Positions 1 through 10,387 of a stretch of DNA of 64,000 nucleotides are shown here, one piece after another. Each line of letters starts with the position of its first letter. The stretch's first letter is position 1. This DNA comes from Batillaria attramentaria (Eukaryota > Mollusca > Gastropoda > Batillariidae): contig JACVVK020000481.1 of assembly GCA_018292915.2 (NCBI GenBank), positions 433,722 through 497,721 of the forward strand, in the 5' to 3' direction. Position numbers and translations under genes: made by a program. Below the pieces are notes generated by a model, which was not told where the DNA came from, ran no database searches, and saw nothing but the letters and a program-made list of their open reading frames with translations.

Positions 1-520
1 ACAAAAGTCAGGTTATCTAGTCACACTAACAGGTATACTACAGTGATTACTTACGTATTCATCAGCATGGAGTGAATGCCAAACGTCCGTGAGCCTTTGG
101 TCCCGACGTGAGAGGCCAAGCGCGTATCAATCAGTCCCTCAGCTTCAGTCTGCCACCGCGGCAGTTTCTATTCCTCGGGAAACTTTAGACTGCATACTCG
201 CGCTCTTGCGTATGTCGGCGCCGCTTCTTCGATGAACTCGTGAATTTTGTTTTTACGGGAGTGGGTTGTCGGGTTGTCTTAGGAATCACACCTCGTACTC
301 ACTTTTTCGGGAGCAATATGTTTACACTTGCACTGACTGTGACGTCATAGTTTGCAGTCTCGGCCAGCAGCTTGAGGCGCTGGTTGGTGGCTATTTTTAG
401 ACTCGTGTTGCCGGACAGCCGGTAAGAAAAGGAGGGTAGGCTCAAAGAAAGTCGTATTTCTCAAATATTAAAAGCCGCAAAGTCACAGAAACGGTCGCGA
501 TGGTCAAATGAAACGTCCTT
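1..520. other. Left edge, no gene recognised
   Basis: I see no exon, RNA gene or clear repeat here. It should be intronic to, or upstream of, the SLC16-like gene whose exon begins at 1620, because that exon opens in mid-codon and needs upstream exons that lie outside the window or are unrecognised. Confidence 0.4.
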
Positions 521-1000
521 CTACTTGGCAAATAGCCTGAAACCTTCGTAAGCGGCAGTTTTTCCCTGAGCGCCCGTTACGAATATAGGGCCTTTAAAGA
601 CTGCTAACGACTGAGCATGGCGGATGTGAGAGGGGAGGCCGTTCCAAACTACAGGACCAATGTATGAAAACGCACGCTGGCCCTGAAACTTTTTCCGGCG
701 GATGGGAATACGGAGAAGACGGGTGTCAGAGGAAGAACGGAGGTTGCGGGATGGTGTGTAGAGCTGAATGAGAGCGGACAGATAGGGGGGAGCAGAACCT
801 GAGATAATGTTGTAGCAGAGAGTGGCAAGTTTATAATGAATTCTGTTTTGGATGGACAGCCAGTGCAGATCAGATAGGAGAGGAGAGACATGTTGGCGCT
901 TTGGTGTTTTGAAGATAAGACGGGCGGCACAGTTCATTACTTTTTTAATTTTGTCTAACTGATTTTGACTTAAACAAACACCAAATTTGACCTCACGAGC
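521..1000 (-). mobile_element. CR1-like LINE fragment (end of reverse transcriptase ORF)
   Basis: The minus-strand frame reads through the C-terminal signature shared by CR1/Jockey-type LINE ORF2 proteins. Cues in order are AARLIFKTPK, LLSDLHWLSIQNRI, YKLATLCY, APPYLSALI, YTPSRNLRSS and VVWNGLPSHIR. Homology stops near 588 just after AVFK, before the usual KTHLF ending, so the 3' end is missing. It lies antisense to the SLC16-like gene. No catalytic RT motifs remain, so it cannot encode an active enzyme. The upstream part of the open frame (960-1030) is not clearly LINE. Confidence 0.75.
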
Positions 1001-1619
1001 AATTTGTGTCCTTACGCCTGCAGTGGGCAAACACTAAAGATTTGCTCTTTGCCTAACGTTTCTCATACATACATGTACAAAGCTACAACTCCTGCCCACC
1101 TTTTGCTACCACAGAATCTAGACCTATGCAAATGCAAGGACAAGCTCGCTGACATTCTGTCCAATATATGTGTGATAACAATGCATGAAAACATAATCCT
1201 GCATGTATGCCTGTCGATATTACCATGTGAATTGCAGTTATATCGTGTTCCAGCATGCGGTATGCATGTAAGCAAATAATTATGTGACCCGTTCTCACAA
1301 AAGGGACCATAAGTCGAAAATTATCAGTTTGAAAATATGTATATCACTGCAGTCTGCTGGTTATGCAGTTTAATTCAATATAAGAATGAAAGCTGCACTA
1401 CTAAAATTGACAGAGATGTCAGCAGTTGAAGTTGGCTACTCACAAGGCGGCCATACTGACCCCCGACACTCTTTTCGCCTGTAGCAGCGTTCCGCCTTGC
1501 GCGACTTACGGTCCCTTTCGCGAGAACAAGTTACATATGTTTATGTCTATATGTCTGTACGTACATGTATGTATGTAAGTATGTATGTCTATAAACAAAA
1601 TTTGCTCTTCATTTTGCAG
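1001..1619. other. Presumed intron of the SLC16-like gene
   Basis: No coding signal is recognised. A short degenerate GTAT-type microsatellite lies at about 1540-1590. The stretch ends in a pyrimidine-rich tract and the AG acceptor at 1618-1619. Confidence 0.45.
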
Positions 1620-1745
1620 GCGCCTTTGTGACTCTGAGGACACCGATTCTGGTGGAGCTGCTGGGGCTGGAAAAGTTCACCAACGCCTTTGGCTTTCTGT
1701 GTCTCGCTCACGGCTTTGGCGCTTTCCTGGGGGCGCCTCTCGCGG
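1620..1745 (+). CDS. SLC16/monocarboxylate-transporter-like, penultimate visible exon
   Basis: This internal exon lies between a TTTTGCAG acceptor and a GTGAGA donor. It encodes AFVTLRTPILVELLGLEKFT followed by NAFGFLCLAHGFGAFLG and APLAG. The LVELLGLEKFTNAFG stretch, followed by a glycine-rich hydrophobic helix and a GxPLAG turn, is typical of the C-terminal half of the SLC16 family, roughly transmembrane helices 10-11. Members are 12-helix plasma-membrane facilitators, many of which move lactate, pyruvate or other small solutes with protons. The exon starts two bases into a codon and ends one base into a Gly codon; that base pairs exactly with the next exon at 7924. The N-terminal exons are not in the window. 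The substrate cannot be told from this piece. Confidence 0.75.
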
Positions 1746-1757
1746 GTGAGAGTTTAT

Positions 1758-1832
1758 GGGTGGGGGTGGGTGGTTGGGGTTTAACGTCCTTTTCCGCCAC
1801 ATACGGTTGATATCAAAGACGGGGCAACAATG
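1758..1832 (-). mobile_element. tRNA-SINE, 3' fragment
   Basis: Only the 3' part of the window's main SINE family is present. On the minus strand it reads from the CCCCGTCTTTGATATCA module through GGAAAAGGACGTTAAA to the C-rich tail. It lies 12 bp after the exon donor at 1746. The tRNA-like head is absent. Confidence 0.6.
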
Positions 1833-1834
1833 AA

Positions 1835-2010
1835 CAAGGAGGAACGGCCCCGTCCTACAAAGTTGTTTCTCCAAACTTCATTTTATTTTGTCTGTTTTGT
1901 TGTTATTGTTGCCGGTTCTCCCCTCTCCAAGTTCTACCGATGACACCAGATCCTCTACGACCTCGACCGATTAGCCACGTGACTGGGGGTGGGGCCGGGT
2001 GTGGGAAGAA
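1835..2010 (+). repeat. Interspersed repeat family H, copy
   Basis: The repeat begins CAAGGAGGAACGGCCCCGTC and contains AAAGTTGTTTCTCC, then TTGCCGGTTCTCCCCTC and CGACCGATTAGCCACGTGAC. Relatives lie at 4906-5060 (+), 10215-10387 (-) and, shortened, 62440-62495 (-). No coding potential. The class is unknown. Confidence 0.6.
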
Positions 2011-2117
2011 GGGAGAGAGAGAGGCAGAGGGAGAGGGTGGGTAGGTGGGTGTTTAGGAGTTTAACGCTCTTTTCCACCACATAAGGGTGATATCAAAGAC
2101 GGGGCAACGAGAAAAAG

Positions 2118-3232
2118 CAAATAAAAGCGACATAAAAGGGACAGAAACCACTTAACTTTGACAAAGGACGGCACAGGTCGACGTTTCGGCTTACGCCTTC
2201 TTCAGGACATAAACAAATGGGACATAACTTCAACAAACAAGCAAAAGGTAACTCTGCGAACATAACTTCAACAAACAAGCAAAAGGTAACTCTGCTTACA
2301 TAACTTCAACAAACAAGCAAAAGGTAACTCTGCGTACATAACTTCAACAAACAAGCAAAAGGTAACTCTGCGTACATAACTTCAACAAACAAGCAAAAGG
2401 TAACTCTGCGTACATAACTTCTAGACTCCAGAGTGCAGTCCCTTTTCGGCGGGGCGTGAAAATGTGACTGCTTACACCCAGCGCCATTTTTAAAAATGGC
2501 GAATTTTTTTTAGAAAAGCAGAGACTTGTGTGTCATATGATTCGATTTGAAACGAAGTCTTGAATATCCGACCACTTTTCGTTTGGGCAAAATCTCTGCC
2601 AGCGGACAATTATTGTTGCGCTTTGATGGCACTGTTTACGTGGTACACTGATCCAACAGGATGTGAGTAAACGGCAAGGGGGTTGCACTCTGACAGGCAA
2701 GGGTGTTGCACTCTACAGGCAAGTATTATTGCACGGTGCAGACGATCACGTACCTGCCTTGTGGTGGAATAAGAGACGATTACAAAAGCATACACACCCG
2801 TGCTCTAGGACTGAATGTAATAATAGATCTGTCCATTCAGACAGAGACATGTTATGTATGTCTCTGATTCAGAAAAACGCCTACTTTCACTCTGAAGACA
2901 GCCTGCCATCACTTGCGCCACTGAGGATCCCTCTGGGTTCAAAGCTGGTCAAGGATGACATAGTGCGCGACCTTGTGTTTGAGAGCACCGAGACAATTTA
3001 GGCCCGTCACGGTAGCGCAGTGAGCGCCATTTCCCCACCGTGCACAGAGGTACTTTCCACTGAAAGACTCTGTGCCCCAGAGAGTGCATAACTTCAACAA
3101 ACAAGCAAAAGGTAACTCTGCGTACATAACTTCAACAAACAAGCAAAAGGTAACTCTGCGTACATAACTTCAACAAACAAGCAAAAGGTAACTCTGCGAC
3201 ATAACTTCAACAAACAAGCAAAAGGTAACTCT
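2118..3232. mobile_element. Unclassified insertion with 12-bp target duplication and 38-bp arrays
   Basis: This 1,115-bp insert is bracketed by the 12-bp duplication described for the split SINE. Near each end it has a tandem array of a 38-bp unit containing ATAACTTCAACAAACAAGC and AAAAGGTAACTCTGCG. The left array (about 2222-2425) has five or more units, the right (about 3089-3232) four. The centre (2430-3085) has no recognised coding region. Near its left end lies a minus-strand CTGAAGA-stem-GAAA motif. Paired arrays and this motif recall non-autonomous Penelope-like or retrozyme-type elements, but that is inference. Confidence 0.6.
2179..2205 (-). ncRNA. Hammerhead-core-like motif (probably inactive)
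   Basis: On the minus strand the order is GTC, CTGAAGA, a stem AGGC/GCC closed by GTAA, GAAA, then CGTCGAC. CTGAAGA fits the hammerhead core CUGANGA, the stem with following GAAA fits stem II plus core, and GTC/GAC could pair as stem I. A normal stem III is absent, so self-cleavage is doubtful. A chance or vestigial motif is equally possible. Confidence 0.25.
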
Positions 3233-3359
3233 AACGAGAAAAAGGCCAGCACAAATATTTGGCCCCAGCGGCCTGGATTCGAACTCTCGGCCCAAGCATT
3301 GAAAGTCCAACGCGCTACCATTCGGCCACCCTGGCTCCCCAGAGAGAGAGAGAGAGAGA

Positions 3360-4313
3360 GACGTCAGTTCACGGAACTAAACATTTGACGTCAGCCGCAA
3401 GCAAGTCGTCATACAGAGAGAGAGAGATGACGTCAATTCCGTGAACTAAACTTTTGGCGTCAGCCTCTAGCACTGAGATCGTCTGAGGATGCTTGTTTAT
3501 GTCCTGTGATTTCCCTATTGGCTTTGTGACTTCTCCGACTGAATAATTTTTCACATGAAATCTGGATGATGTAGAGGGCTGATGAAATGTCGGAAGCAGT
3601 GACGATACTTGCAGATTTTGTCTGTGAACCAAACATTTGCCGTCAGCCTCACGCTGCTCGTCTGACAGATGATACTTCTTCATATCTTGTGATTTCCTTG
3701 TTGCTTTTGTGACTTCCGGGACTGAATTAATTTTGACATAAAATCTGGAAGATCTAGAGAGCTGATGAAACGTGGACGTAAAGTGCCTTGGATTGTACTT
3801 ACGAAATTGCAAAATTGGAACTTTTTTGACCGGCGCTTCTCGCAGAAACGTGGAAAAATGTGTTTATCTAAAAGCTCTGTTATTCTTAATACTAAAGCTA
3901 TAATAGTGCAATAGTTCATGTCATATGTGCAGTTGTCACAAGTGACAAAAATACCGGAATGATGAGTAATTTGAAGGAGTCTTTTCATAGATATTTGGCC
4001 TTATATGCAAACCACCCCTACCTCGGAAATATTTTTCTTACACAAAACCTGTCAGAGCTACAGAGCTGTGCTACGAAAACAGGCAGTATAATTGGATGAT
4101 CTTCCCAATTTCAGAAAATGAAGCCATTTGAACATTTTTTTCGAAAAAATTCGTAACATGACCGATTTTTTTCAAATCGGCGATAACTGTTCTCAAAATG
4201 CGGCAGGATAAAAATCGTGAAAAATAGCTCTGGAGAATATGACTGCCCATTTTATCTCAAAGTAAAAAGCCATCCGGCGAGGTGGTTTAGCAGATAGCCA
4301 TCATTACATCCGT

Positions 4314-4387
<74 letters not shown>

Positions 4388-4586
4388 TTCCCGCCAAAAA
4401 GAACGCAGCAGCAAAGTGTGCACGTAAGGTGTCTATGACGCAGATTTCGTTACGTCACTGTATGCGTGAAAGTAAGTATTGTGTGGAGAAACGTCACAGT
4501 CTTGTTTTGTATCACTGAAACTTGCTGCTGCGCGTAGCAAAATCTGCCCCGTCTCATAAAGTTGTTTCTCTATAGAGAAACAACTT
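3360..4586 (+). repeat. Repeat family E, copy 1
   Basis: This noncoding 1.2-kb unit begins around ACGTCAGTTC and ends with a perfect 28-nt palindrome (4559-4586, arms AAGTTGTTTCTC/GAGAAACAACTT). It is repeated at 5749-6936 (+) and, more diverged and inverted, at 10935-12125. Its last third contains the (CA)n run. No open frame resembles a transposase, so it looks non-autonomous. Confidence 0.65.
4315..4383. repeat. (CA)n microsatellite
   Basis: Uninterrupted CA repeat inside family E; the shorter allele in copy 2 is at 6700-6734. Confidence 0.95.
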
Positions 4587-4686
4587 AAAAAGCCAGCACA
4601 AATATTTGGCCCCAGCCGGGATTCGAACTCACGATCCGAGCATTAGAAGTCCAACGCTCTACCATTTGGCCACCCCGGCTCCCCGG
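4587..4686 (-). mobile_element. tRNA-SINE, head fragment
   Basis: The minus strand reads GGAGCCGGGGTGGCC, an A-box-like GGTAGAGC, a TTCTAAT anticodon-loop-like segment, B-box GAGTTCGAATCC and CCAAATATTTGTGCTGGC. The 3' tail is cut off where family E begins. Confidence 0.7.
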
Positions 4687-5099
4687 GTGAGAGTTTATAG
4701 TGCAGAAAGTATACCAAAGCAGACTAGAATCCTGGGCCCGTATGTAAAAGTCGAGGTTAATTTAACCCACGGCTACGGGCCTAACCCAGACAAGGACAAA
4801 AGAAACCCCAAAACAAATTTTTTTTAAAAGTGAAGAAAGACAAAAATCCTTCTATATCGACATAACCACCTTGATGGAATGGACCTGCTTCCTGATTTAA
4901 AACAACAAGGAGGGACGGCCCCGTCCTACAAAGTTGTTTCTCCAAACTTCATTTTATTTTGTCTTTGTTGTTATTGTTGCCGGTTCTCCCCTCTCCAAGT
5001 TCTACCAATGACACTAGATCCTCTACGACCTCGACCGATTAGCCACGTGACTGGGGGTGGGGCCGGGTGGGGGAAGAAGGGAGGGAGAGAGAGAGAGGC

Positions 5100-5726
5100 A
5101 GAGAGAGAGAGGGTGGGTGGGTGGGTGTTTAGGAGTTTAACGTCCTTTTCCCCCACATAAGGGTGATATCAAAGACGGGGCAACGAGAAAAAGGCCAGCA
5201 CAAATATTTATATAAATAGAAATAAATTTCATTTATATAGCGCACTTCTCAGAAACAGTGACTCATTGCGCTAACACACATCACTCATACACATTCACAC
5301 TATACAGACAAACACGACAATCACATCACACAATACAAAGACACATCAGTTGAAAGCCTGTTGAAAAAGGTGGGTTTTCAGTCCAGATCTAAAAGCTGAT
5401 AAAGATGGTTGTTGTCTCAGCCCCATAGGCAGAGAGTTCCAGACTGTAGGGGCGGCAAAACGGAAACATCGTTCACCATAAGTTTTCAGGTTTATCTTAG
5501 GGACCTTGAGTAGCTTGTCATTAGATGAGCGGAGGGTACGGGACGGAATGTAGGTGCAGAGTGAGGCAGACAGATAAGGCGGGAGAGTATCATCGAAATG
5601 ACGGTAGGCTAGAACTGCCAACTTGTATTTAATGCGGAAACTGACTGGCCAGCGGCCAGGATTCGAACTCTCGGCCCAAGCATTGAAAGTCCAACGCTCT
5701 ACCATTCGGCCACCCTGGCTCCCCAG
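5100..5726 (-). mobile_element. tRNA-SINE split by a LINE fragment
   Basis: The SINE 3' half is at 5100-5212 and its head, with GATTCGAACTC and CTACCATTCGGCCACC in plus orientation, is at 5645-5726. The LINE piece interrupts it in the AAATATTTGGCC segment. No clear target duplication is seen. Confidence 0.65.
5213..5645 (-). mobile_element. CR1-like LINE 3' end
   Basis: The minus strand encodes RIKYKLAVLAYRHF, PPYLSASLCTYIPSRTLRSS, VWNSLPMGLRQQPSLSAFR and GLKTHLFQ, then a stop and a short UTR with GCGCTATATAAATGAAATTT. This is the canonical end of a CR1-type ORF2 plus 3' UTR, strongly 5'-truncated. Confidence 0.8.
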
Positions 5727-5748
5727 AGAGAGAGAGAGAGAGAGAGAG

Positions 5749-6698
5749 ACGTCAGTTCCGTGATCTAAACATTTGACGTCAGCCTCAGGCAGGTCGTCAT
5801 ACAGAGAGAGAGAGATGACGTCAATTCCGTGAAGTAAACTTTCGACGTCAGCCTCTAGCACTGAGATCGTCTGAGGATGCTTGTTCATGTCTTGTGATTT
5901 CCCTGTTGGCTTTGTGACTTCTCCGACTGAATTATTTTTCACATGAAATCTGGAAGATCTAGAGGGCTGATGAAATGTCGGAAGCAGTGGCGATACTTGC
6001 AGATTTTGTCTGTGAACCAAACATTTGACGTCAGCCTCACGCTGCTCGTCTGACAGATGATACTTCTACATATCTTGTGATTTCCTTGTTGCTTTTGTGA
6101 CTTCCGTGACTGAATTAATTTTGACATAAAATCTGGAAGATCTAGAGAGCTGATGAAACGTGGACTTAAGTGTCTTGGTTTGTACTTACGAAATTGCAAA
6201 ATTGGAACTTTTTTGACCGGCGCTTCTCGCAGAAACGTGAAAAATGTGTTTATCTAAAAGCTCTGCTATTCTTAATACTAAAGCTATAATAGTGCAGCAG
6301 TTCATGTCATATGTGCAGTTGGCACAAGTGACAAAAATACCGGAATGATGAGTAATTTGAAGGAGTCTTTTCACAGATATTTGGCCTTATATGCAAACCA
6401 CCCCTACCTCGGAAATATTTTTCTTACACAAAACCTGTCAGAGCTACATGGCTGTGCTACGAAAACAGGCAGTATAATTGGATGATCTTCCCAATTTCAG
6501 AAAATGAAGCCATTTGAACATTTTTTTCGAAAAAATTCGTAACATGACCGATTTTTAAAAATCGGCGATAACTCTTTTGAAAATGCAGTAGGCTAAAAAT
6601 CGTGAAAAATAGGTCTGGAGAAGGTGAATTCCCATTTTATCTCAAAGTAAAAAGGCCTCCAACGAGGTGGTTTAGGAGATAGCCATCATTACATCCGT

Positions 6699-6738
<40 letters not shown>

Positions 6739-6936
6739 TTCCCGCCAAAAAGAACGCAGCAGCAAAGTGTGCACGTAAGGTGTCTATGACGCAGATTTCG
6801 TTACGTCACTGTGTGCGTGAAAGTAAGTATTGTGTGGAGAAACGTCACAGTCGTGTTTTGTATCACTGAAACTTGCTGCTGCGCGTAGCAAAATCTGCCC
6901 CGTCTCATAAAGTTGTTTCTCTATAGAGAAACAACT
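5749..6936 (+). repeat. Repeat family E, copy 2
   Basis: Close match to 3360-4586, including the pair of direct CGTCAGCC-containing segments, the (CA)n run (6700-6734) and the terminal palindrome 6909-6936. Confidence 0.65.
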
Positions 6937-7609
6937 TAAAAAACAACAGAAAATTTAACCCTAGAGCTAGTTTAGTTCGAGGTTAGACCCTACCTAACCT
7001 GGGGCTAAAAGCCCTTACCTCGACTATTACATACGGGCCCTGGTGGGAAAAGAGCCCGCGAGATCAGTTCTTACAATAACTGTGTACTTATTGTGTGGGC
7101 GTTTTACCCACACTCTTGAACTGGCCCAAAGTACCGTGAGCTGCACCCAACACGCACGCTCACGTGAATCACACACCGGACATGAACACATTACAATCAC
7201 GTGGTGCGAAGGGTCAGCTCAGCTGTTTAAGTTTCGGAATTTAGAATCGCATTTATTTTCGAATTTTGTGCGCTGAACATTTCCAAAGAAGAGGGGGAGG
7301 AAGCCGGAGTACCTGGAGAGAACCCCCGACGATCGGCCCGAACAAACGGTGCCACGTGTCATCAAGTGCGGGACTAAATTTAATACAGCTCTGGCAAAAT
7401 GGATGTCTACCAGTCAAAGGGAAGTAATCATCTGTTGGTAAGCTACTTGGGAAAACTCTTAGTATAGAGAGAGTTAAATTACTTTTCCTAGCGTTTCCTA
7501 TACCATAGATCACAAGGTCCACCACCCACCTTATCTAACCTTCATAGAAGACAACTTCTGTTTTGCGAACGGTTAACCATTAAAAACAAGTACTGAGCGG
7601 TAACCAGTT
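6937..7609. other. Intronic sequence without recognised features
   Basis: Between family E and the full-length SINE I see no coding segment. Open frames here have no recognisable protein motif. Confidence 0.4.
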
Positions 7610-7623
7610 GCATTTTTGCAGCA

Positions 7624-7815
7624 GTGGGGAGCCGGGGTGGCCGAATGGTAGAGCGATGGACTCTCAATGCTCGGGTCGTGAGTTCGAATCCCGCCGGCTG
7701 GGGCCAAATATTTGTGCTGGCCTTTTTCTCGTTGTCCCGTCTTTGATATCACCCTTGTGTGGTGGAAAAGGACGTTAAACTCCCAAACACCCACCCAACA
7801 CCCACCCACCCACCC
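7624..7815 (+). mobile_element. tRNA-SINE, full-length with target duplication
   Basis: This is the best complete copy of the family. It has a tRNA-like head from GGAGCCGGGGTGGCC, an A-box region (GGCCGAATGGTAGAGC) and a B-box (GTGAGTTCGAATCCC). The unrelated body is AAATATTTGTGCTGGCC, TTTGATATCACCC and GGAAAAGGACGTTAAA, ending in a C/A-rich tail. The 14-bp direct repeat GCATTTTTGCAGCA flanks it at 7610-7623 and 7816-7829, showing retroposition. Other copies read GGACTTCTAATGC at the anticodon-loop position, suggesting a tRNA-Arg(TCT)-like ancestor, though this is not firm. Confidence 0.85.
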
Positions 7816-7923
7816 GCATTTTTGCAGCACGTTTCTGAAGGAATAATGTCATCTAGACCCCATATTTCGAACATACGAATGGTTACAATTTGATTTCAAC
7901 AGATTTTTTTTTTAATTTTGCAG

Positions 7924-8078
7924 GATTTCTGTCTGATGAGACCGGGGACTACAGCATCGCCTTCCATGTGACAGGGGTGACAATCAGTCTTGCTGGAGTT
8001 ATCTGCCTTCCTCTTCGCTGTCTGTCCCGTGGGGGAGGCTGCCCAACATCCCGACACTACACAGTGTCAGGCTGCTGA
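7924..8078 (+). CDS. SLC16/monocarboxylate-transporter-like, terminal exon
   Basis: The exon follows a T-rich tract and CAG acceptor. Its first two bases complete the Gly codon opened at 1745, giving LAG-FLSDETGDYSIAFHV, a hydrophobic segment (GVTISLAGVICLPL), and a short cytosolic tail ending SGC at the TGA 8076-8078. A PLAG-F-L-D-x-T-x-x-Y-x-x-AF pattern followed by the last transmembrane helix is how SLC16 proteins end. The tail after the helix is only about 19 residues, short for vertebrate members, so alternative last exons are possible. The agreeing phases across a 6.2-kb intron support both exons. Confidence 0.75.
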
Positions 8079-8431
8079 TTATATAGTATGATTTATTCAA
8101 ACCTGGCTCAGAAGTGAGGCTTAGTGAGAATTCACACAACAGAAAAGACAGACTTGGGAACTGTGTATTTTTTTATGTGTCAGTCACAATATAACCCCCA
8201 GACCTATAACGTATTTCTTCGTGTAAAAATGTGTTTCTCTTTACTATATACATGAGAGAGAGAGAGAGAGGGTGGGGTGGGGTTGGTGTTTGGGGGTTTA
8301 ACGTCCTTTTCCACCACATGCACACACGGGGGGATGCATGGCAGTGTGGTAAGCAAACATGAATGGCGCTCCCCTGGGGGGTTGGGGCTGAGAAAGTGGA
8401 GGATCAATGGTTGACTAGAACTGGCGCTCTG

Positions 8432-8514
<83 letters not shown>

Positions 8515-8975
8515 CAGAGAGAGATTCTGGCGACACATAGCTGAGTTACGTATGCTCTTCGATATCAACCTTCAGGCGGAAGAAGAAGACACAGACAGAT
8601 CTGTAAAATTAAACAGTCATAACGAGTTGAAGTGCTGATACTCCAACAACGGAAAGTACCCAGCTAACAAGTAGAAAAGTTAACTCATTCAAGACGGGCC
8701 GATTTTCTCACAGCCATCACCTGTTGACGGGTCCATTTGTGAGGTTCAGGAAAAAAATAACAAAACAAGCTACAGACTTGAAATTTTCATGGTAGTTTAC
8801 TGACATATTTATGCAGTTATTGATGAAAATTCAACTTTCAAACTTAAATATCTTTGTTGTTAATCATGTCGTTAAAACAAAAGCACGATCCGCATAATTA
8901 TGCGGTTGTTCGTCTGAAACCGATGTGCGGTGTAGGGCCGCATGTGCGGCCGTTCGTCAGGAAAGAGTTAAAACT
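8079..8975. other. 3' flank of the SLC16-like gene
   Basis: This presumably holds the 3' UTR and intergenic DNA. It contains a SINE 3' fragment (8271-8319, minus) and a (GT)n-(GA)n run at 8436-8523. No clear AATAAA hexamer stands out near the stop codon. Confidence 0.4.
8271..8319 (-). mobile_element. tRNA-SINE, short 3' fragment
   Basis: Minus-strand tail only: TGGTGGAAAAGGACGTTAAA followed by the C-rich end. Confidence 0.5.
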
Positions 8976-9338
8976 AAAGCCAGAAAACGGTGCATACCTT
9001 GAGAAATGTCAGTTAGCGATGTTATGGATTGTCACCGTGACACACCAGTACACTTCCAGTGCCGCCACGCACACGCCGCTCAACTTACAAACTCCAAAAC
9101 CGCACCATGCATCTTTGCAGTCAAACTGTGAGTAAACCAAGAAACCGAGAACGTTCAAATTTTCCGCATTATGTTCAGAATGGAATGCACTTCATTCTTG
9201 CTTCTGTAAGTGTTTTCTTAATTATTACCGACTTGGAGACATTTTGAATTAAACAATGGGAGATTATAATATTCCGTGAGTATGGAAAAGAGTTACAATT
9301 AAAGCCAGAAAACGGTGCATACCGTGAGAAATGTCAGT
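8976..9338 (+). repeat. Short interspersed repeat pair (GCCAGAAAACG motif)
   Basis: A 37-38-bp segment with AAAGCCAGAAAACGGTGCAT and GAGAAATGTCAGT occurs at 8976-9012 and 9301-9338. Two further copies lie at 22576-22615 and 22667-22707. Function unknown; probably part of a dispersed repeat. Confidence 0.6.
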
Positions 9339-9394
9339 GTCGTTATCAATGGTTCGGACGAGCTTTCATAGAATGACGCACTGCCGATATTGGT

Positions 9395-9775
9395 ATGGTA
9401 TGGTATGGTATGGTAGACTTCTCCTCGGCGCACATATCCATCTCTGCTGAAATGCTCACGGCGCCGCAGGGCCGGAGGACGAAGCAGTGAAAGCTTGCTG
9501 CCGTTAAGCGCTGCTTTGTGTGCAAACCTCCACCCTGCTATTCACTCTGGTGCGTGCGACAGTATTTCTGTTTACCACGCCACCGGCCACAGCCTACTCT
9601 TCTTCGAAAGATGAACGTGGGATTTTTAACGTGCACACTTGATGTTTGTGCGTGCGTGTGTACACGAAGGCGAGACAGGCACCGCAAACGAGTCTGCACA
9701 TGGATTTGACTCGATATGGAAAGGAAAAATCCCACCATATTCCTGCCCACCGGGGACCCAGCAGCTAACAATCTA
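9395..9775 (-). mobile_element. SINE body of the 5S-associated family, pentamer tail
   Basis: Reading the minus strand, the segment matches 29400-29720 (+): GTGGGCAGGAAT, GAGTCAAATCCATGTGCAGA, CTCGTTTGCGGTGCCTGT, GCACACTT/ACGTTAAAAATCCC, GAAGAAGAGTAGGC. It ends in (TACCA)n at about 9395-9418. The 5S-like head seen at 29281-29392 is absent here, so this copy is 5'-truncated or belongs to a related family with another head. Confidence 0.65.
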
Positions 9776-9786
9776 AACAACAACCA

Positions 9787-9787
9787 A

Positions 9788-9842
<55 letters not shown>
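9787..9842. repeat. (TTAG)n microsatellite
   Basis: About fourteen uninterrupted TTAG tetramers. Confidence 0.95.
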
Positions 9843-9843
<1 letters not shown>

Positions 9844-10214
9844 GCCTTTACGCCGCGCAAGCAACAAAGACTAATTCGCGGCTCAGCTAAGTCTTTCTCT
9901 GCCAAGTCATTAAAAAAATAAAAGGCACGCGATAAAACACGATGTAGATATATATTAAAAATATGCGAGGCTTAAAATGAGATTCTGTACAAGATTGATT
10001 TCTTTAGGGCTATAAACAATATCACAGATTGTGTTATAAAGTAAACAACAACCAAATGAAATTAAGAGTAAAGTATAAAGTTGTCATTGGACGTAATCGT
10101 TCTTTTGTGCTCCGGTGGAGACGTTTCAGTGTCGAAGTTACGCTTTGACGTGGTTGTGTGGTGTAGTTAGTATTTACTTCCGGTATTTTTTCATCAGTTG
10201 GAAAACCAGGAAAG

Positions 10215-10387
10215 TCTCTCCTCTCTCTCTCCCAACCCGTCATGTAGCTAATCGGTCGAGGTCGTAGCGGATCTTGTCTCATTGGTAGCACTTGAAGAGG
10301 GGAGAACCGGCAACAATGACAACAAAACGGACAGAATAACATTAAATTTGGAGAAACAACTTTGTAGGAAGGGGCCGTTCCTCCTTG
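10215..10387 (-). repeat. Repeat family H, copy
   Basis: The minus strand reads CAAGGAGGAACGGCCCC, AAAGTTGTTTCTCC, GTTGCCGGTTCTCCCCTC and CGACCGATTAGC. It is followed on its own strand by a (GA)-rich stretch, as in the copies at 1835 and 4906. Confidence 0.6.

Larger units (their letters stand above)
2030..3345 (-). mobile_element. tRNA-SINE split by a nested 1.1-kb insertion
   Basis: The SINE 3' half is at 2030-2117, and the rest, including the tRNA-like head with B-box GAGTTCGAATCC (minus strand), is at 3233-3345. The 12-bp stretch AACGAGAAAAAG occurs at both breakpoints (2106-2117 and 3233-3244), as expected for a target-site duplication. Removing 2118-3232 plus one copy restores a continuous SINE. 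Confidence 0.75.
1835..4586 (+). repeat. Duplicated block, copy A
   Basis: This block matches 4906-6936 in order. Both run from a head with CAAGGAGGRACGGCCCCGTC, through a G-rich (GA)n stretch, a minus-strand SINE, (AG)n and a 1.2-kb unit, to a 28-nt palindrome. Without its nested 1,115-bp insertion (2118-3232), copy A is about 1.64 kb, close to copy B without its LINE piece (about 1.6 kb). Both lie in the same SLC16-like intron. Confidence 0.75.
4906..6936 (+). repeat. Duplicated block, copy B
   Basis: Second copy of the block at 1835-4586. It carries its own insertion, a CR1-like LINE tail at 5213-5645, inside the same SINE that received a different element in copy A. It ends in the identical 28-nt palindrome at 6909-6936. 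Confidence 0.75.

Noticed and set aside
7624..7700. Functional tRNA gene
   Set aside because: A- and B-boxes are present but the acceptor arm is not properly paired and the same head recurs with the SINE body in many places.
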